Positions 26,625-36,029 of a DNA stretch of 39,945 nt are shown here, one piece after another. The position numbers and the translations under genes are program-made. The notes under the pieces were generated by a model. That model saw only the letters and a program-made list of their open reading frames with translations, did not search any database and had not been told where the DNA came from. Source of the stretch: Bacteroidota bacterium. Lineage in GTDB: Bacteria; Bacteroidota; Bacteroidia; Flavobacteriales; Flavobacteriaceae. The stretch's first letter is position 1, and each line of letters begins with the position of its first letter. The stretch lies in contig JAJRQR010000084.1 of the NCBI GenBank assembly GCA_024280145.1, positions 1-39,945 on the forward strand, in the 5' to 3' direction.

Positions 26625-29138
26625 TTACATATGGTTACCAAAGAAAATCGCATTCATTAATAGTTTGTTAGTTCCGTACCAAAATGCTCTGAAATTGGTA
26701 TTGTCTGTAAAATAAATAACTTTTCCACTTCCTAAATTTCCTACTTTAAACATTGCCGTGTTTTTTAACTCAGAAAGATTTTTATCTGAAATATAACCAC
26801 TTAATAAAGGACTCTCTGTGTATTTTATAGGATTGTTATAGCTGTTTTTGTCGGCTTCCATAAAGATGGTAGAATTTCTAAAAACAGGTAGCGTATTATT
26901 TTTATATCCAAAAGCAATCGGATGAGAGCGATCGAGTTTTGTATCGAAAATTGCGCCGCCAATTACCTGTGCTCCAAAATAATTTCTTTTTTGTTCAAAG
27001 GAAATTATTTGAGTAGAATCTTCTTTCTTTTTAAATTTAATTTTCATCAACTCATTACTGTTAAACCATCTGCCTGCGTTTTTATAACCGATTAATGTTC
27101 CTCCGTTTTGAACCCACGTTTTTAATTGTTTTGCTTCTTCTTTACTAAGTGCACTTCCCCAACTATTCGCTAAAATGATATCGGTATAGCTACTTAAATC
27201 GGTGCTAGAAAAATCACGAGTATCTAATTTTGTAATTAACATATCATAACGCTGGTCTAATAAATGCCAAATTTCACCAGCATCGTAAGGAGTAATCCCA
27301 TCACCAACAATTAAGGCAACTTTTTGTGGTTCAATTATTCTGAAATTTGGGCTTCCTAAATTAATTCCTTTCGCCATTCCAGTGCTTACACTTGTGATAG
27401 TTATATTACTTTCGGAAGCTACTTTTTTTATAAATGAAGCCAACTCGGAAGCATTTAACTTTTGGTTTTGAACAGGAATTAATATCGTTCCGTAGTCATA
27501 GTTTTTGTTTTCAACTGAAAAAGGCTTCATACTTACTTTTGCTCGCAATCCTTTGACAAGAATTTTGTTTAATGCTTTTGGTGTGTTATAATCGTGCCAT
27601 TCTATTAAATATGCGTAGTTTGAAGTATTTGGAACTACAATTGAAGGTTTCTCTAATTGAGTAATTAAATCGCCAGATCTGCTATTAGTTTCGTTTTCTT
27701 CATAATCCAAATTAAACGCCAAAGGGAACGTCCAGGCGCTCACATCATAAAATAAGCTATCTTGAAAAGTGGTTCGTTTTTGAAACATTGCCTTCATCAA
27801 ACGATGTTGTTTTTGGTTCTTCGGAATTACATAACTATATCCCTTTTTATAGTTTTTTCCATTTTTTGAAAAGTTGGATGTTAGTTCGTGAATTTCAATT
27901 TTATGACGCTTCATAATTTCTGCAAGTCGATATGCTTTTGTTGCATCTTTTTCATCTCCACAAACAATAACGCCTCCTTTTGAAGCTTCTTTTTTAGCAT
28001 TGCTATAAAAGTTTTTTTGATAATCTAATAATTCTTTTCGCATAGATACAGCAGCATCTAAAGTAGAAAGCGCTGCGGTAAATTGATTGCGAATGGTAAA
28101 CGGAAAAGTGAGTATTCCGTTATCACTTTCTTGAGCGTGACCTCTTGAGGATGCCTGCTCAAAAAGGATCCCAATACCTCCATTAATATCTGGGAATGTG
28201 GATCCTTTTCCGTAGTAAAAATCATCAAAACTCTCTTTACTATAATAAAAACTTCCAATTTTATCGAAGGCTTTTCCGTGAAATTTAGCAATAGCTCCCG
28301 TAAGTTCTTGATTCTTTTTAGGAGTCATTGGGTTAGTTCGAGAGGGGATTCCTGGTTGAAAAAAGAACGTAGAGTTTGTTCCCATTTCATGATGGTCTGT
28401 TAAAATATTTGGATACCAATTATGAAAGGTTTCAATTCGTGCTTGACTTTCTGGTAATTGTACAGGAAGCCAATCTCGGTTCATATCAAACCAATAATGG
28501 TTAGTACGTCCGCCTGGCCAAACCTCGTTGTATTCTCTATCATTTGGGTCAGGGTTTATGTTTTTACTTTTATTACTATTTGCCCAATATGCAAAACGTT
28601 GTAAGCCATCAGGATTGTAGGAAGGATCAAATAAAATCACTGTATTAGTAAGTATTTTATCAATTTTTTCGCCTTGAGCAGCTGCTAAATAGTAAGCTGC
28701 TACCATTGCAGCATTGGAACCACTTGGTTCGTTTCCGTGGATTGAAAAACCTTGGTAAACCACTACGGGCAAATTATCTGTGTTGGTTGAATTTGTTTCA
28801 GTAAGAGAAACATGTTCTTTTCTAATATCTTCTAATTTGGAATGGTTTGCTTCCGAAGTAATATATACAAGGAGCAAAGGTCTTCCTTCAAAAGTAGTGC
28901 CTCTGTTTTCAATACTAATTCGTGGACTTGCTTCTGCTAATTCATACATATAAGTAACCAGCTTGTCGTGAGTGATGTGCCAATCACCAATTTCGTAACC
29001 AATTACGCTTTCGGGAGTTGGAATGTTTTTGTTATAAGTCACATCATCTGGCAGAAAATAATCTAACTTTACATGGTAATCTTGTGAAAAAAGGGATGAT
29101 GAAAGTAGTAATAATGAAAGGCTAAATAGGTGTTTCAT
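26625..29138 (-). CDS. Secreted M14 zinc carboxypeptidase with a C-terminal amidotransferase-like domain
   Basis: 837 residues from the ATG at 29138, which opens the signal peptide MKHLFSLSLLLLSSSLFSQ; an upstream in-frame ATG only adds residues before it. Zinc ligands are H134 and E137 in SIHGNEPSG, and a His in LTDHHEMGTN (about 248-253). Substrate-site motifs NPDGL and DMNRDW are present. FEQASSRGHAQE probably holds the catalytic Glu. The region from VALIVGDGITPYDAGEIWHL onward resembles a class I glutamine-amidotransferase-like fold (IILANSWGSALS, NGGTLIGYKNAG) and may be structural. It is exported, probably to the periplasm or surface, and digests peptides from the C-terminus. Confidence 0.9.
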   Translation of the reverse strand: MKHLFSLSLLLLSSSLFSQDYHVKLDYFLPDDVTYNKNIPTPESVIGYEIGDWHITHDKLVTYMYELAEASPRISIENRGTTFEGRPLLLVYITSEANHSKLEDIRKEHVSLTETNSTNTDNLPVVVYQGFSIHGNEPSGSNAAMVAAYYLAAAQGEKIDKILTNTVILFDPSYNPDGLQRFAYWANSNKSKNINPDPNDREYNEVWPGGRTNHYWFDMNRDWLPVQLPESQARIETFHNWYPNILTDHHEMGTNSTFFFQPGIPSRTNPMTPKKNQELTGAIAKFHGKAFDKIGSFYYSKESFDDFYYGKGSTFPDINGGIGILFEQASSRGHAQESDNGILTFPFTIRNQFTAALSTLDAAVSMRKELLDYQKNFYSNAKKEASKGGVIVCGDEKDATKAYRLAEIMKRHKIEIHELTSNFSKNGKNYKKGYSYVIPKNQKQHRLMKAMFQKRTTFQDSLFYDVSAWTFPLAFNLDYEENETNSRSGDLITQLEKPSIVVPNTSNYAYLIEWHDYNTPKALNKILVKGLRAKVSMKPFSVENKNYDYGTILIPVQNQKLNASELASFIKKVASESNITITSVSTGMAKGINLGSPNFRIIEPQKVALIVGDGITPYDAGEIWHLLDQRYDMLITKLDTRDFSSTDLSSYTDIILANSWGSALSKEEAKQLKTWVQNGGTLIGYKNAGRWFNSNELMKIKFKKKEDSTQIISFEQKRNYFGAQVIGGAIFDTKLDRSHPIAFGYKNNTLPVFRNSTIFMEADKNSYNNPIKYTESPLLSGYISDKNLSELKNTAMFKVGNLGSGKVIYFTDNTNFRAFWYGTNKLLMNAIFFGNHM

Positions 29139-29165
29139 GTGAGTGGATTTATTTCGTATAAAGAT

Positions 29166-29206
29166 AAAAAAAAACATCCCTTCAAACTAAATTTAAAGGG
29201 ATGTTT
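29166..29206 (-). terminator. Intrinsic terminator of the DUF3276/PUR gene
   Basis: Read on the minus strand, a stem of about 11 bp (arms 29206-29195 and 29182-29172, loop of 12) is followed by T9. It sits between the DUF3276 stop and the M14 start, so the M14 gene should have its own promoter. Confidence 0.85.
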
Positions 29207-29230
29207 ATAGTAATTAAGTGGGGATACTAA

Positions 29231-29605
29231 TTATATATCGTCAAAATCAACATCTGTAAAACTGGATGTTGGGGTTTCTTCTGTTTCAGAATTGGTGTCG
29301 TCTTCTCTTTTGTAATCTTTTTGATGACGATCGCTAATTACTTCTTCGCCTTTTTCATCAATAATAAATGAAATCATCTCGTTTAAGCTATCTTTAAATT
29401 CAGAAAAATCTTCTTTATAAAGGTAGATTTTGTGTTTTTTGTAATGGAATGAACCATCGTCATTGGTAAATTTTTTACTTTCTGTGATGGTTAGGTAATA
29501 ATCTCCTGCTTTGGTAGCTCTAACATCGAAGAAATAAGTACGTCTTCCAGCGCGCATTACTTTTGAATGAATTTCTTCTCTCTCCATCATATAATTATCA
29601 CTCAT
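29231..29605 (-). CDS. PUR-alpha-like nucleic-acid-binding protein (DUF3276)
   Basis: 124 residues. EEIHSKVMRAGRRTYFFDVRA, then YYLTITESKKF, then HKIYLYKEDFSEFKD are the hallmark of the DUF3276 family, Bacteroidota relatives of PUR-alpha that bind single-stranded nucleic acids. A C-terminal acidic, disordered tail (DDTNSETEETPTSSFTDVDF) follows the domain. Residues MSDNYMMER precede it; a second Met at residue 6 is a possible start. Its cellular role is not settled. It lies 61 bases downstream of the ABC exporter gene on the same strand and ends in a strong terminator. Confidence 0.92.
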   Translation of the reverse strand: MSDNYMMEREEIHSKVMRAGRRTYFFDVRATKAGDYYLTITESKKFTNDDGSFHYKKHKIYLYKEDFSEFKDSLNEMISFIIDEKGEEVISDRHQKDYKREDDTNSETEETPTSSFTDVDFDDI

Positions 29606-29666
29606 AATTTTATTGTTTTTATTAAGGTTTCGTCAAAAATCTTAAAAAAATCTAACTGTAGCAACA

Positions 29667-31430
29667 TTAATCTTCATTTTCTTTTTCAAGAAGTTGTTTT
29701 GCATACAATTCTTTATAGTAGCCTTCTTGGGTTAATAGTTCATTATGAGTTCCTTGCTGAATAATTTCACCTTCATGTAATACAATAATTTTATCGGCAT
29801 TTTTAGCAGAAGAAATCCGGTGACTCACAATAATTGTGGTTTTATTTGATGAAATCATATCAATACTTTTTAATATTTTTTCTTCAGTTTCGGTATCTAC
29901 TGCGGAAAGGCAATCATCAAAAAGTAAAATATTAGGGTTTTTTATAATTGCTCTTGCTATAGAAACACGTTGTTTTTGTCCGCCGCTTAAAGTGATGCCA
30001 CGCTCTCCTAAAATAGTATCATATCCTTCTTTGAAGCTGATAATATTTTTATGAACCGAAGCTTTTTTAGCTGCTTCAAAAACTTCTTCATCTGTTGCGT
30101 TTTCTTTTCCGAATTTAATATTGTTAAGAATGGAGTCGCTAAACAAAAAGGCATCTTGTGGTACATAGCCAATACTGCTTCTTAAGTTTTCTATATGAAG
30201 CGATTTGATGTTTTTATCATCAATTTTTAATTGCCCATCTTCCACATCATAAAGTCTTCCGATGAGTTCTAAAATAGTAGATTTTCCAGCACCTGTATTG
30301 CCAATTATTGCTAATGTTTCACCCGATTTTATTGTGAAAGATAAATTCTTTAAGGCAGTAATATTAGTATCTGAATAGGTAAAAGTAAGGTTGTTAAATT
30401 CGATGTCTCCTTTAATTTTTGTAACGGTTTTTTTTAAGTTTTCAATATCAGGTTTTTCATTTAAAAATTCATTGATTCGTTTTTGTGAAGCTTCAGCTTG
30501 TTGTACCATTGATGTAACCCAGCCTACTACGGCAACTGGCCAAGTAAGCATGTTTACATAAATTAAAAACTCTACAATAGTTCCTAAATGTTCTATTTTT
30601 CCGTTGATATATTGTGTACCTCCAATGTAAATTACCAAAATATTACTCAATCCAATAAGTAAAATCATCAATGGAAAGAATAAGGCTTGTACTTTGGCAA
30701 GGTCTACGTTTTTTTGTTTGCTTCCTTCGGCTAATTCATCAAAATCTTTATTGATTCTAGTTTCTATTCCGTAGGCTTTAATAACAGAAATTCCACTAAA
30801 ACTTTCCTGAGTAAATGAGGTTAGTTTCGATAAATATTGTTGTACAACAGTACTTCTTTTATGTATCGCTGCACTCAATTTATAAATTGCAATCGATAAA
30901 ATAGGAAGGGGTGCAATAGCATACAAAGTTAGTGTTGGTGCTTTGTAAAACATATAACTTAAGGTCACTGCCAACAAAGTAATATTGGTAACGCTATACA
31001 TTAAAGCGGGACCTGCGTACATTCTAACTTTACCAACATCTTCGCTAATGCGATTCATTAAATCACCGGTTCGGTTTTGTTTGTAAAACTTAAGAGAAAG
31101 GCGTTCGTATTGTTTAAAAATATCGTTTTTTAAATCGAATTCTATATTTCGAGAAACTACAATAAAAGTTTGTCGCATTAGGAAAGTGAAAAATCCTGCT
31201 AATAACGCCGTTCCTAAAATGATAAGAATATTGATTAGTAACTGGTGTTTTACAAGTTCAATATCGGTGGTGGTTCCATTAATATAGCTTTCAATAATGT
31301 TGATAATGTCGCCTATTTTTTTTGGAACAATCAACTTAAAAACGGTAGCAATAATCGTAATTGCTAAACCTAAAAATAATCTTCCGCTATATTTCTTAAA
31401 ATAATGGTTAAGGTGCTGAAGTTCTTTCAT
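29667..31430 (-). CDS. ABC-type exporter half-transporter (MdlB/MsbA type)
   Basis: 587 residues: a six-helix membrane domain (about 15-310) fused to an ATPase. Walker A is GNTGAGKS (377-384), the signature is LSGGQKQR (481-488), Walker B is ILLFD (501-505) and the H-loop is H537 (IVSHRIS). The residue after Walker B is D506 (FDDCLSAVD) where an active exporter has Glu. This substitution is typical of the partner with the degenerate site in heterodimeric exporters such as BmrC, so a second half-transporter elsewhere is likely. The substrate (lipid, drug or peptide) is not readable. It is divergent from the leucine dehydrogenase gene. Confidence 0.9.
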   Translation of the reverse strand: MKELQHLNHYFKKYSGRLFLGLAITIIATVFKLIVPKKIGDIINIIESYINGTTTDIELVKHQLLINILIILGTALLAGFFTFLMRQTFIVVSRNIEFDLKNDIFKQYERLSLKFYKQNRTGDLMNRISEDVGKVRMYAGPALMYSVTNITLLAVTLSYMFYKAPTLTLYAIAPLPILSIAIYKLSAAIHKRSTVVQQYLSKLTSFTQESFSGISVIKAYGIETRINKDFDELAEGSKQKNVDLAKVQALFFPLMILLIGLSNILVIYIGGTQYINGKIEHLGTIVEFLIYVNMLTWPVAVVGWVTSMVQQAEASQKRINEFLNEKPDIENLKKTVTKIKGDIEFNNLTFTYSDTNITALKNLSFTIKSGETLAIIGNTGAGKSTILELIGRLYDVEDGQLKIDDKNIKSLHIENLRSSIGYVPQDAFLFSDSILNNIKFGKENATDEEVFEAAKKASVHKNIISFKEGYDTILGERGITLSGGQKQRVSIARAIIKNPNILLFDDCLSAVDTETEEKILKSIDMISSNKTTIIVSHRISSAKNADKIIVLHEGEIIQQGTHNELLTQEGYYKELYAKQLLEKENED

Positions 31431-31481
31431 TTAAAGGAAACTAATATTTATTAACAATGTCATAATTTAATCTTAATATTA

Positions 31482-31512
31482 TTGCGAGATTATTAGCAAA
31501 CAACTACTTTTG
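31482..31512 (+). promoter_or_regulatory. Promoter of the leucine dehydrogenase gene
   Basis: TTG at 31482-31484, a 20-base spacer and TACTTTTG at 31505-31512 match the Bacteroidota consensus. The likely transcript starts near 31517, beginning with a small hairpin (TCCTT-TTT-AAGGA, 31517-31529) in a leader of about 30 bases. Confidence 0.75.
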
Positions 31513-31545
31513 CACGTCCTTTTTAAGGATGTAAAAATTCAATAT

Positions 31546-32661
31546 ATGGAGACTGAAGTAGTTAACAAAAATGATCTTAAAAAATTAAACCCTGTTTTTG
31601 GGCAGTTGTCGTTTGATAATCACGAACAAGTTGTTTTTTGCAACGACAAAGATACAGGATTAAAGGCAATTATTAGTATTCATAATACAGTTATGGGGCC
31701 TGCACTTGGAGGTACTCGAATGTGGCAATATAAAAATGAATGGGAAGCATTGAATGATGTGTTGCGTTTATCGCGTGGTATGACTTATAAATCTGCAATA
31801 ACGGGTCTTAATTTAGGAGGTGGAAAAGCAGTGATTATTGGAGATGCAAAAACACAAAAAACACCAGAATTAATGTTGCGTTTTGGTGAATTCGTTCACT
31901 CTTTAGGAGGTCGTTATATTACTGCTGAAGATGTAGGAATGGCTACAGAAGATATGGATTTAGTAAGAACAGTAACTCCTTATGTTACGGGTATTTCTGA
32001 AGAAAAAGGCGGTGCAGGAAATCCTTCACCAATTACTGCTTATGGAGTTTATATGGGAATGAAAGCCGCTGCAAAACACGCTTTTGGAACCGAGATATTA
32101 GAAGATAGACTAGTGTATGTTCAGGGAATTGGAAATGTAGGGGAAGCATTGGTTGAAAGTTTAACTAACGAAGGGGCAAAAGTTGTTATTTCGGATATTA
32201 ACCAAGGAAGATTAGAAGAAATTCGTGACAAATACAATGTGAAAATTTATGAAGGTGATAATTTATATGCTGAAGAAATGGATATTTATGCGCCTTGTGC
32301 TTTAGGAGCAACAATAAATGATGAAACACTACCGCAATTAAAAGCGAAAGTAATTGCTGGAGCAGCGAATAATCAATTGGCTGAAGAAAATAAACACGGA
32401 CTATTACTTAAACAAAAAGGAATTGTTTACGCACCAGATTTTTTAATTAATGCAGGAGGTATTATTAATGTATATGCTGAATTAGAGAATTATGGAAAAA
32501 AAGAAATCATCCGTAAAACTGAAAATATATACAATACTACTTTAGAGATTCTTACAAATGCAGAAATAAATGGAATTACTACCCATCAAGCTGCTTTTGA
32601 TGTTGCACAAGCAAGAATTGATGCCCGTAGATTAAAGAATACGAAAGAGCAATTAAACTAA
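31546..32661 (+). CDS. Leucine (Glu/Leu/Phe/Val family) dehydrogenase
   Basis: Oxidatively deaminates branched-chain amino acids with NAD, in the cytosol. 371 residues from the ATG at 31546; an in-frame TTG at 31510 lies inside the promoter and is rejected. Signs: GPALGGTRMW (substrate Gly-rich loop), GLNLGGGKAVIIGD (catalytic Lys region), AEDVGMATEDMDLV, then the NAD Rossmann motif VQGIGNVGEAL, IYAPCALGATINDET and APDFLINAGGIINVYAE. These resemble Bacillus leucine dehydrogenase more closely than glutamate dehydrogenase, though substrate choice is inferred. A terminator follows, so it is monocistronic. Confidence 0.92.
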   Translation: METEVVNKNDLKKLNPVFGQLSFDNHEQVVFCNDKDTGLKAIISIHNTVMGPALGGTRMWQYKNEWEALNDVLRLSRGMTYKSAITGLNLGGGKAVIIGDAKTQKTPELMLRFGEFVHSLGGRYITAEDVGMATEDMDLVRTVTPYVTGISEEKGGAGNPSPITAYGVYMGMKAAAKHAFGTEILEDRLVYVQGIGNVGEALVESLTNEGAKVVISDINQGRLEEIRDKYNVKIYEGDNLYAEEMDIYAPCALGATINDETLPQLKAKVIAGAANNQLAEENKHGLLLKQKGIVYAPDFLINAGGIINVYAELENYGKKEIIRKTENIYNTTLEILTNAEINGITTHQAAFDVAQARIDARRLKNTKEQLN

Positions 32662-32671
32662 TAAATAATTA

Positions 32672-32695
32672 AAAAAGGCACTCCGATGCCTTTTT
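32672..32695 (+). terminator. Intrinsic terminator of the leucine dehydrogenase gene
   Basis: AAAAAGGCA, a 6-base loop, then TGCCTTTTT: a 9-bp stem whose 3' arm is the T-run. It lies 11 bases after the stop and 16 bases before the nusB start. Confidence 0.85.
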
Positions 32696-32711
32696 ATCGT
32701 TCTTATAAATT

Positions 32712-33656
32712 ATGTTAACACGAAGACACATTAGAGTTAAAGTTTTACAATCTGTTTATGCTTACAATCAGAGTGAGGTAAAAAACCTTGAAAAACAAGA
32801 AAAGTTTTTACTTTATAATATGGAGCAAATGCAAGACTTGTATTTATTAATGCTTCAATTATTTATTGCACTTCGTGATCAAGCAGAAAATTACCTTACC
32901 ATATCGCAAAAAAAATATTTTGCAACTGAATCTGAAAAAAACCCAAGTCGTGTTTTTGTAAATAATAGAATTATAGAATTAGTTAATTCTAATGAAAAGT
33001 TTACAGACATTATCAAAAACAGAAAATTAAATTATTGGGAGAACGACTCAGAATATGTAGCAATTATCTTTAACGCTATAAAAGAACAAGGTTGGTATTT
33101 GGATTTTATTTCAAAAAAAGAATCTACTTTTTCTGAAGATAAAGATTTTTTAATCAGAATATTTAAAGAAGTAATTGCACCAAACGAGAAATTTTACGAA
33201 TACATTGAAGACAAAAGACTTTCTTGGTTGGATGATTTTCCGTTGGTAAATACCTTGGTTTTAAAAATGCTTCAGAAAATTTCAGAGAAAAATGTTGATG
33301 CTATATTAATACCAGCCGTGTATAAAAATAATGAGGATCGTGACTTTGCGCTTCAATTATTGCAAAAAGTAATTTTAAATGACGAAGAATTAACTGCAAG
33401 TATTGATGAGAAAACACCAAATTGGGACAAAGAACGTATTGCAGAAATTGATATGATTATCTTAAAGATGGGGATTTCAGAATTCCTATATTTCCCGTCA
33501 ATACCCGTAAGAGCTACTATAAATGAATATTTAGAAGTCGCAAAAGAATACTCAACACCAAAAAGCAGTATTTTTATTAATGGAATTTTAGATAAAATGG
33601 TCAAAGATTTAAGCTCAGAAAACAAATTGAATAAAATAGGCCGAGGGCTTAGATAA
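32712..33656 (+). CDS. nusB: Transcription antitermination factor NusB, long flavobacterial form
   Basis: NusB works with NusA, NusE (S10) and NusG on boxA RNA to promote rRNA transcription. Start TRRHIRVKVLQSVYAYNQSE fits the family. The C-terminal ~130 residues hold the classic NusB helices (PNWDKERIAEIDMIILKMGI, ATINEYLEVAKEYSTPKSSI, FINGILDKM). At 314 residues it is about twice the usual bacterial length; a middle extension of this kind is normal in Bacteroidota. It starts the run nusB, DUF1573 lipoprotein, yajC, with 50-base and 18-base gaps. Confidence 0.93.
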   Translation: MLTRRHIRVKVLQSVYAYNQSEVKNLEKQEKFLLYNMEQMQDLYLLMLQLFIALRDQAENYLTISQKKYFATESEKNPSRVFVNNRIIELVNSNEKFTDIIKNRKLNYWENDSEYVAIIFNAIKEQGWYLDFISKKESTFSEDKDFLIRIFKEVIAPNEKFYEYIEDKRLSWLDDFPLVNTLVLKMLQKISEKNVDAILIPAVYKNNEDRDFALQLLQKVILNDEELTASIDEKTPNWDKERIAEIDMIILKMGISEFLYFPSIPVRATINEYLEVAKEYSTPKSSIFINGILDKMVKDLSSENKLNKIGRGLR

Positions 33657-33706
33657 ACAATAAAAAATAAGTATTTTAGCCCCGCTAAAACATAAATCTA
33701 TATAAA

Positions 33707-34183
33707 ATGAAAAAATCAATCTTAATTATTGCTATTATGTCTGCATTTGTTTTTACTTCTTGTAAGGAAAATGCTGCAGATAAAGTAAGTGAAGAAAAAG
33801 TTGCAGAAGCTGAAACAAGAGATGCTGATGCTGGTAAACACCCTGTTATGAAATTTGATGAAACTGAATTTGACTTCGGAACAATCGAACAAGGGACAAA
33901 AGTAGAGCACATTTTTAAATTTACAAACACAGGTGATGCACCTTTAGTAATTGTAAATGCAAAAAGTAGTTGTGGTTGTACAGTACCAGAATACCCTAAA
34001 ACTCCAGTTGCTCCAGGAGAAACTGCAGAATTATTAGTGAAATTTAACGGAAGTGGAAAAAACCAAGTTAATAAAACGGTAACTGTAACTGCAAATACTG
34101 AAGCAGGAAAAGAAGTTATAAAAATTAAAGCATTTGTAAATCCTAAAGCTGGCGCACCAGTTAAAGGAGGAACTTCTAAATAA
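33707..34183 (+). CDS. DUF1573 lipoprotein
   Basis: 158 residues. A lipoprotein signal ends in FTSC (Cys19), followed by a short acidic/Ala linker and one DUF1573 domain (FDETEFDFGTIEQGTKVEHIF, then LVIVNAKSSCGCTVPEYPK, then GETAELLVKFN). DUF1573 is an immunoglobulin-like beta fold found in exported Bacteroidota proteins. The SSCGC motif has two Cys that may form a disulfide or bind metal. Exact role unknown. It sits between nusB and yajC, a neighbourhood I recall as conserved in flavobacteria. Confidence 0.9.
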   Translation: MKKSILIIAIMSAFVFTSCKENAADKVSEEKVAEAETRDADAGKHPVMKFDETEFDFGTIEQGTKVEHIFKFTNTGDAPLVIVNAKSSCGCTVPEYPKTPVAPGETAELLVKFNGSGKNQVNKTVTVTANTEAGKEVIKIKAFVNPKAGAPVKGGTSK

Positions 34184-34201
34184 TTAAAACTTTAATTTAT
34201 T

Positions 34202-34492
34202 ATGGAGCAATTACAAAGCTTTTTCCCTCTTGTATTATTATTTATGGTTATTTATCTTTTTATGATAAGACCACAAATGAAAAAGCAAAAACAAGAAAAG
34301 AATTTTGCTAACGAATTAAAAAAGGGAGACAAGATAATTACCAAAAGTGGTATGCATGCAAAAGTATTAGAACTAAATGAAGATGGTACTTGTATATTAG
34401 AAACCTCTGCTGGTAAAATGAAATTTGAGCGTTCTGCTATTTCTATGGAAATGAGTGGAAAGTTTAATGCTCCTAAGGACAAGAAGAAATAA
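34202..34492 (+). CDS. yajC: Sec translocon accessory protein YajC
   Basis: 96 residues, one N-terminal membrane helix (FFPLVLLFMVIYLFMI) followed by the family signature RPQMKKQKQEK and the cytosolic fold LKKGDKIITKSGMHAKVLE. YajC binds SecDF and helps preprotein translocation at the inner membrane. It starts 18 bases after the DUF1573 gene and is closed by a strong terminator. Confidence 0.95.
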   Translation: MEQLQSFFPLVLLFMVIYLFMIRPQMKKQKQEKNFANELKKGDKIITKSGMHAKVLELNEDGTCILETSAGKMKFERSAISMEMSGKFNAPKDKKK

Positions 34493-34511
34493 ATAAACTT
34501 TATTTTTATTG

Positions 34512-34548
34512 AAAAACCTTCAGATTTCTAAATCTGAAGGTTTTTTTT
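34512..34548 (+). terminator. Strong, probably bidirectional terminator after yajC
   Basis: A perfect 16-bp stem (arms 34512-34527 and 34530-34545) with a 2-base centre is followed by T8 on the plus strand. On the minus strand the 3' arm ends in T5, so it can also stop transcription of the convergent ZIP gene, which ends at 34595. Confidence 0.93.
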
Positions 34549-34594
34549 GTTTATTATTTTATTTCTACCTCTGTAATTGCGCTGTATTATAAAA

Positions 34595-35263
34595 CTACAA
34601 AATGTAGGCAATCAAGATAGCAACTATAACAGCAGTCATTTTTGAAATATTGAACTGGTGGTTTTTAGAACTTTCAAATAAAATAGTTGTAGAAACGTGA
34701 AGAAATACTCCAATAGTTACCGCCGTTATTTTTATTGATTCCTCTGGAGTAAATACCATATTTTGGGAAATCCAATTTCCTATTGGTGTCATTAAAGCAA
34801 ATAAAAACAAAAATAACAGCGTTGTTGTTTTACTATAATTGGCTTTAATAAAAAAAAGAGAAAGAATTAAGGCAATAGGTATTTTATGAACCATTACCCC
34901 AATTAATAAGTTATTATCCTCTGTAATAGGGAATCCTTCTAATAATGCGTGAATACTTAAACTAATAAATAACAGCCAAGGAAAACTATTTTTATGACTG
35001 TGCTCGTGAACGTGTCCGTGTTCTGCACCTTGGGAAAATATTTCTAAGAAAATCTGAAGTAATATCCCTGCAATAATATAAATGCCAATTTCTTTTGAGG
35101 GATTTTGATACACTTCGGGTAATAACTCAAAAATTGTAACTGCTAATAAAAATGCACCACTGAAAGCTAAATATATTGATAAAGACTTCACTTCCTTTAC
35201 TTTTAAAAGCAAGGCGATTAGATATCCTAAACCAACTGATAAAAAGAGTAAAAGAAATGTCAT
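34595..35263 (-). CDS. ZIP-family metal transporter
   Basis: 222 residues, about eight membrane helices. A His-rich loop (EHGHVHEHSHKNS, about 81-93) lies between helices, and the metal-binding helices carry SIHALLEGFPI and MVHKIPIALIL, the H-x-x-x-E and H-K-x-P patterns of ZIP proteins. It probably imports zinc or another divalent metal across the inner membrane. It starts 6 bases downstream of the methyltransferase gene, so the two share an mRNA. Confidence 0.88.
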   Translation of the reverse strand: MTFLLLFLSVGLGYLIALLLKVKEVKSLSIYLAFSGAFLLAVTIFELLPEVYQNPSKEIGIYIIAGILLQIFLEIFSQGAEHGHVHEHSHKNSFPWLLFISLSIHALLEGFPITEDNNLLIGVMVHKIPIALILSLFFIKANYSKTTTLLFLFLFALMTPIGNWISQNMVFTPEESIKITAVTIGVFLHVSTTILFESSKNHQFNISKMTAVIVAILIAYIL

Positions 35264-35269
35264 GGATTA

Positions 35270-36001
35270 TTAATTAAAAATTAAAATAAGTCGATTAGAG
35301 GTGTCTTTATCAAAAGGGTTTAATTGATAGTCGCCAAAACAATGTAATAAATTTACACCTGTAGCTTGAAAGCACTCTTTAAAATCTTCAAGTGTAATTG
35401 CTTTAACACGTTCGGTAAAACTATAGCTTTCTCCCTTATCTGTAAAACTTATATTTTTTAAAATATACCCATTTTCAATTTTCCTTTTAATATTAAAAGA
35501 AATTCCTTCAACCAACTTTATTTCTGAAGGGACTAAGTTTTTCTTAACGAAATCTGCATTTAAAAAATCAATAACTCCATAACCATTCGATTTTAATTCC
35601 AATTTTATAGCTTGAATGGTATTTAAATTGTCTTCTTCATTTTCAAAATAGCCAAAACTTGTAAATAAGTTAAAAACCGCATCAAATTTTTTGGGATAGG
35701 GATCACACATATTGTGTTCTTCAAAATGCAAACTATCATTTTCAAATTGTTTTGCAAAATTGATGCTTTGAGGTGATAGATCAACTCCTGTAACCTGATA
35801 TCCTAGATTGCTTAAATAAACTGAATGGCGTCCTTTTCCGCATGCTAAATCTAAAATTTCAGCATTCTTTGGAAGTTTTAAAAACGAAATCAGATTTTTC
35901 ATAAAATCACCTGCTTCCGAATAATCACGATTGTTATATAAAATATGGTAATAAGGGGAATCGAACCACGAAGCATACCATTTTTGTGTATCTTTTTGCA
36001 T
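35270..36001 (-). CDS. SAM-dependent methyltransferase, class I
   Basis: 243 residues, soluble. The SAM-binding motif I ILDLACGKGRHSVYLSNLGY (about 55-74) is followed by the acidic loop VTGVDLSPQSINFA and motif IV FDAVFNLFTSFGYF. The overall pattern is that of the Methyltransf_25/11 type, small-molecule enzymes. The methyl acceptor is unknown. Its ZIP neighbour downstream does not explain it. It is divergent from the THUMP methyltransferase; 96 bases separate the two starts. Confidence 0.88.
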   Translation of the reverse strand: MQKDTQKWYASWFDSPYYHILYNNRDYSEAGDFMKNLISFLKLPKNAEILDLACGKGRHSVYLSNLGYQVTGVDLSPQSINFAKQFENDSLHFEEHNMCDPYPKKFDAVFNLFTSFGYFENEEDNLNTIQAIKLELKSNGYGVIDFLNADFVKKNLVPSEIKLVEGISFNIKRKIENGYILKNISFTDKGESYSFTERVKAITLEDFKECFQATGVNLLHCFGDYQLNPFDKDTSNRLILIFN

Positions 36002-36029
36002 AAAGAATAAATTGCGGTACTAAATTAAG

